Shown here: piece by piece, positions 32,402-35,428 of the stretch
How positions within the stretch are numbered: position 1 is the first letter of the stretch
Layout of the letters: every line of letters starts with the position of its first letter
Assembly: GCA_018648265.1 (NCBI GenBank)
Contig: JABGRN010000060.1
Coordinates: 1-35,428 of the forward strand
Direction: 5' to 3'
Length of the DNA stretch: 35,428 nt
DNA from: Prolixibacteraceae bacterium
Lineage (GTDB): Bacteria; Bacteroidota; Bacteroidia; Bacteroidales; Prolixibacteraceae
Position numbers and translations under genes: made by a program
Notes under the pieces: model-generated
What the model was told of the DNA's origin: nothing
Databases searched by the model: none
What the model saw: only the letters and a program-made list of their open reading frames with translations

Positions 32402-33406
32402 ATGAAAGAAAAAAGACCAATTGATATCAAAAGAGAAAGAGGAGGTGGTGCTGATATAGGCACAAAAGAAGACGGGGCAATTATTGAAATGTTTAAACTT
32501 GGAAATAAGCTAATTGTTATAAAAGAAAAGTCCGTTTATGACTTCAATTTTGCTGATGATATTGACCCTGAGCGCAAACACCCTAACTTGCCTTCGAATA
32601 CACAAAAACTGATACTCGACATTGGTACTGAATCTATAATGTTTTCTAGGATTTTTTTAACGGCAAAAAATTTATTTAAATCAGAATTTTTGTCACCTGA
32701 TGTAAATGTGGAAGATGCTCTCAATTTGACACTTGAAGCTATTCAAGAGTTTAAAGTTCTCGAAAATGAGATTAATGAGTATTTGACGCTTGAAAAAATA
32801 GCAATTGAGGAGTATGACGAAAGAAAGAACAAACCTGTCTCGCACGCTGTTCCATCAATACCAAATTTAACAACTCGTTGTAAGACAATTTTTCAAAAAA
32901 TTGACCATATCTCACAAATCCAAATGGACTTAATACGAATGTTCTTCCCAGACTTTAGTAAAAAAAGATATTATTCACATTTACCTGAGTTTATCGAAGA
33001 AAAATTTGGCACTGAAGATACGTTCACTCAATTTGCTCGTGATATTTTATATATGATTGAACTTACAAGAAATATTCGAAACTGTCTAGACCATAGGAGA
33101 ACTGAAATAACAATTCAAGATTTTGAGCTTCAAGTAAGTTCTGACATATTTTCTCCAACAATTGAAATGAGATATAATGGAAGTGAGTTAGAAAGAATAT
33201 CACTATCAGCTTTTCTTGAGAATGTAATGGAAAACATGATTCAAACATTTGAAAATTTCATGCCTTATTTGTGTAGCAAAAACATTAGGAATGACAGCAT
33301 AATGCCAGTTGAAGTATCACTAATACCAGAGAAAAGAAGAAGAAACAAAAATATAAAATATGCCTATTGGTCTCCATTAGGAGACGGTGGATATTTTCAT
33401 CAATAA
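32402..33406 (+). CDS. Uncharacterised protein with a HEPN-type R-x4-H motif
   Basis: I do not recognise the full family. The 334-residue protein has no signal peptide or membrane helix and is predicted mostly helical. The informative part is FARDILYMIELTRNIRNCLD followed by HRR, in which R226-N227 and H231 form the R-x4-H pattern (Arg followed by a polar residue) of HEPN ribonucleases. In HEPN toxins, abortive-infection proteins and CRISPR effectors this Arg and His are catalytic. Motif plus helical context is suggestive but not proof, as some HEPN domains do not cut RNA. The N-terminal 70 residues and the basic C-terminus (EKRRRNKNIKYAYW) are unassigned. No antitoxin-like small gene is next to it. 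It sits alone between short inverted repeats in what looks like a mobile cassette. A role in phage defence or stress response is inference. Confidence 0.8.
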   Translation: MKEKRPIDIKRERGGGADIGTKEDGAIIEMFKLGNKLIVIKEKSVYDFNFADDIDPERKHPNLPSNTQKLILDIGTESIMFSRIFLTAKNLFKSEFLSPDVNVEDALNLTLEAIQEFKVLENEINEYLTLEKIAIEEYDERKNKPVSHAVPSIPNLTTRCKTIFQKIDHISQIQMDLIRMFFPDFSKKRYYSHLPEFIEEKFGTEDTFTQFARDILYMIELTRNIRNCLDHRRTEITIQDFELQVSSDIFSPTIEMRYNGSELERISLSAFLENVMENMIQTFENFMPYLCSKNIRNDSIMPVEVSLIPEKRRRNKNIKYAYWSPLGDGGYFHQ

Positions 33407-33430
33407 TGATAAAATGAGATAAATGGCAGC

Positions 33431-33620
33431 AGCTAACAAAGTGTCATATGTAATGCGGGTTTCAGCTGTTTTTTGTACTGCGGCTCGTTGTTGCAACACC
33501 GCCAATTCGTCTTTGACGATTGACGGAAAACATATAATATTGAATAAACAAATTGGCTCCGTGCGTAATTGAAAGTTTCGTACTTTTAATCCCGCACTAC
33601 ACATACACAAACCGTTATGT
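33431..33620 (+). repeat. attC-like imperfect palindrome between the two cassette genes
   Basis: The left arm (33431-33459) starts AGCTAAC and ends TGTAATGCGGG. The right arm (33591-33620) starts CCCGCACTACACA and ends GTTATGT. The arms pair imperfectly over about 30 bases, with end cores resembling the RYYYAAC and G^TTRRRY boxes of integron attC sites. The middle holds a further hairpin (AATTCGTC / GACGATT near 33505-33523). At about 190 bases it is longer than most known attC sites. It contains no reading frame. Confidence 0.5.
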
Positions 33621-33639
33621 GCAACTTGAAAAAAGAAAC
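33614..33639 (+). repeat. Cassette leader 2: GTTATGTGCAAC plus shared downstream bases
   Basis: TTATGTGC (33615-33622) is the exact reverse complement of GCACATAA (35123-35130), on the far side of the next gene. The leader shares GCAAC, TTGAAA and GAAAC blocks in the same order as leader 1. The start codon follows almost directly at 33642. Confidence 0.55.
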
Positions 33640-33641
33640 AA

Positions 33642-35117
33642 ATGATAAAAGTAGATATTATAAACTTTCTTGACAGACTTAAGGACAAATGGGAGACCAA
33701 AACGGGTTTGCTTCTGCTTGCAATAGTTATAATACCAATATATTTCTTATTATTTGATTATTTTACTGAAACAGAAACAGAGGCTAACTGGTTGATATAC
33801 AGATTGTTGATTCCGTCATGCATACTATTAATAATGACTTGTTATTGGTTTTACAATACTAACCGTTTTTTTTTAAGAACAACTAGTAAAATTACTGCTG
33901 GCATTATTATTATAATAGATAGTGAAAAAGATAAACCTGTTATCTCAAAAATAGTCCGGAAGGTTGTACATCAAATAAATAATTCCAGAGCTTTCTCAAA
34001 TGTTGCGCTAAAAATACTACCTGCCAATTCATTTATCACCATTAAGGAAGTTGAGAGATATCATAGGAATTTCAGCTTTATGTATGATTTGATAATTCAA
34101 GTTTTTATAGAATCTGGTCAATATAATTCAATAGAAAAAATTATTGTTGAAAAACTCTCTGTTACTTTCAGACCAAAGGATCGAAACAAACAAAAGAGAA
34201 TTTTATTTAATACTGTTGACCTTTCAAGAGACATGGACTTGCAAGTTAAATCCAGAGATTGGGAATACAAACTAATAAATAGTGGAGTTGATAATAAAAA
34301 ATATTTTGAAAATATATTACCAATGTTTCTTTACTACATAGGTTTTTATGCAATCTATGTTGACAGGTTTGAGGATGCATTGGAAATAATGACACCAATT
34401 TATAAATCGAAGAATACTATTGTTCCAATTTCAAAAAAAGAAGGAAATAAAATCGAATTAAAACTAAAACCTTTAAATATTGCTGAAGCAAGGTTAGCTA
34501 CAATTCTAGTTGATTTGTTTTTCTATGCGGCAATATTTTCCTATCAAAAATCTGAAACAGAAAAAGCATTAACCTACTTCAAAAGGTTAGAAGAAATAAT
34601 TAAGACACATCCTAAAAAGTTTGATCAATATATCTCAATGGCTAGATATTCATATGAACTAAATAATCTCGATGATGCTATTAAATATAATGAACTAGCT
34701 CAAGAACTAGAGCCAAATAATGAAGCAATATTTTTAAATATTGGATTTTTTTCAATACTTAATGATGATAAAGAAAAATTTTGTCTGAACTATTATCGAA
34801 TTTTTAAAGCTCGAAGTAAAAGTAAACTTAATTGGGTTGATGTTCTTGACTTTCAATTGAAACAACAAGAAAAACTTAAGGATAAAGATCGATATTTTAA
34901 CTTCTCTACCGGATTTATTGACTATGTTTTTCTTAATCCAATGAATACAGATTCATTTCAAGAGATTGTAGATTCTTACAAATCCGATGTAGAATACAAT
35001 TGTATCTATGAACTTGGTAGAAAGATTTTATCGAATAAAATAAATGAGTCAAAGCCAAATATCAAAACCCAGCCAAGAATTAAGAGAAATAAAAAGAAAA
35101 AAAGAAAACGAAAATAA
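33642..35117 (+). CDS. Uncharacterised membrane-anchored protein with TPR-like repeats
   Basis: I do not recognise this 491-residue protein. Two hydrophobic helices lie near the N-terminus (about residues 21-40 and 51-69), with no cleavable signal, so it is probably an inner-membrane protein with a large cytoplasmic part. Residues about 295-385 look like TPR units: KSETEKALTYFKRLEEIIKT, YSYELNNLDDAIKYNELAQE and LEPNNEAIFLNIGFFSI have the usual spacing of small and aromatic residues. The last 20 residues are extremely basic (RIKRNKKKKRKRK). The middle part is unassigned. It lies in the second cassette-like unit, directly after the palindrome, with no relation in sequence to the HEPN gene before it. 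A scaffold or sensor role is only a guess. Confidence 0.8.
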   Translation: MIKVDIINFLDRLKDKWETKTGLLLLAIVIIPIYFLLFDYFTETETEANWLIYRLLIPSCILLIMTCYWFYNTNRFFLRTTSKITAGIIIIIDSEKDKPVISKIVRKVVHQINNSRAFSNVALKILPANSFITIKEVERYHRNFSFMYDLIIQVFIESGQYNSIEKIIVEKLSVTFRPKDRNKQKRILFNTVDLSRDMDLQVKSRDWEYKLINSGVDNKKYFENILPMFLYYIGFYAIYVDRFEDALEIMTPIYKSKNTIVPISKKEGNKIELKLKPLNIAEARLATILVDLFFYAAIFSYQKSETEKALTYFKRLEEIIKTHPKKFDQYISMARYSYELNNLDDAIKYNELAQELEPNNEAIFLNIGFFSILNDDKEKFCLNYYRIFKARSKSKLNWVDVLDFQLKQQEKLKDKDRYFNFSTGFIDYVFLNPMNTDSFQEIVDSYKSDVEYNCIYELGRKILSNKINESKPNIKTQPRIKRNKKKKRKRK

Positions 35118-35122
35118 AAGCT

Positions 35123-35158
35123 GCACATAAAAAATATATTGCATGCCGCGGTTAGTGC
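35123..35158 (+). repeat. Short, degenerate cassette boundary after the TPR-like gene
   Basis: GCACATAA (35123-35130) and GTTAGTGC (35151-35158) stand where the two ends of an attC-like site would be, but only 20 bases separate them and no long arms are present. The sequence after GTTAGTGC (TACATAGTAAAGAAA) resembles the other leaders. This may be a deleted site. Confidence 0.4.
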
Positions 35159-35238
35159 TACATAGTAAAGAAATTAGCATTATCAAAAATACGGAAACCA
35201 AAGAAACTTATTGAATAAAGTGCTGCACGCACCATATT

Positions 35239-35362
35239 CAAACCGTCAGACTGTCTAAAAAGTCTCTTTTAAGGATGATTTATTCAGGCTGTAGTTTATG
35301 TTTTTAATCAAATATTGAAATGTCAGGCAGTTAATTTTAGTTATTAGACAGACTGCCGTTAG
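35239..35362 (+). repeat. Second attC-like palindrome near the window end
   Basis: The left arm CAAACCGTCAGACTGTCTAA (35239-35258) pairs with TTAGACAGACTGCCGTTAG (35344-35362) with one mismatch and one extra base in the inner part and weaker pairing at the outer end. The element is about 120 bases long, inside the usual attC size range, and its right end GTTAGCA fits the attC core fairly well. Confidence 0.5.
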
Positions 35363-35428
35363 CAAACATAATAAAGGATCAGTTTAATTATCGGGTTGGT
35401 GGGATAAAAAGTTTTCTTTTATCTTTCA

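Larger units (their letters stand above)
35118..35428. other. Gene-free end of the window with further cassette-like boundaries
   Basis: No gene is supported in these 311 bases. They contain GCACATAA at 35123-35130 (partner of leader 2), GTTAGTGCTACATAG at 35151 (a third leader-like sequence), and a palindrome at 35239-35362 ending in GTTAG. After 35364 the sequence continues without a clear start codon to the window edge, so an additional cassette may begin here. Confidence 0.5.

Noticed and set aside
32365-33437. Reading the 9-base inverted repeats around the HEPN gene as terminal repeats of an insertion sequence or MITE
   Set aside because: No transposase and no target-site duplication were found, and the repeat changes sequence from one gene to the next, which fits cassette-type cores better. 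It stays a fallback explanation.

Overview
The window looks like chromosome from a free-living, glycan-degrading member of the Bacteroidota. The evidence is a SusC/SusD pair controlled by an ECF sigma factor and a FecR anti-sigma factor, several exported lipoproteins and two formylglycine-type sulfatases. A fused branched-chain-type 2-oxoacid dehydrogenase E1, AT-rich coding DNA, almost no Shine-Dalgarno sequences and familiar Bacteroidota palindromic repeats agree with this. A marine or sediment Marinilabiliales/Prolixibacteraceae-like organism is my guess, not something the sequence proves.

Layout. (1) 1-3973, plus strand: a tightly packed signalling operon. It holds the C-terminal receiver domains of a large hybrid histidine kinase cut by the window edge, a soluble REC-kinase-REC hybrid, a CheR-type methyltransferase and a stand-alone CheB-type methylesterase, with the last three overlapping or nearly touching. 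No chemoreceptor or CheA is present, so this is probably a non-chemotactic pathway. (2) 4000-19201, minus strand: a polysaccharide-utilisation locus. In transcription order it is ECF sigma, FecR, SusC with an STN domain, SusD, a terminator region, a Tat-exported enolase-superfamily enzyme, a secreted metallophosphoesterase, a secreted beta-helix protein, an AlkD-like DNA-repair protein and a GH20 hexosaminidase. The susCD pair has clearly higher GC than its neighbours. (3) 19638-28197, plus strand: the fused E1 enzyme, then a 1708-residue protein joining an SLC12-like cation-chloride cotransporter to a long coiled coil and a C-terminal P-loop ATPase, followed after 3 bases by a small MscS-like channel. 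The last two look like one osmotic or ion-homeostasis unit. (4) 28198-28895: a gene-free stretch packed with at least four palindromic elements. (5) 28896-31945, minus strand: two lipoprotein sulfatases in an operon. (6) 32365-35428: an accessory region of two unrelated genes, each bracketed by short inverted repeats and preceded by a shared leader, with a long imperfect palindrome between them. This resembles integron gene cassettes with attC-like sites and no visible integrase. The first gene carries an R-x4-H HEPN ribonuclease motif; the second is a membrane-anchored TPR-like protein.

The main candidates for something undescribed are the transporter-coiled-coil-ATPase fusion with its MscS partner, and the cassette-like array carrying a HEPN protein. 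No tRNA, rRNA, CRISPR array, insertion sequence or integrase gene was seen.
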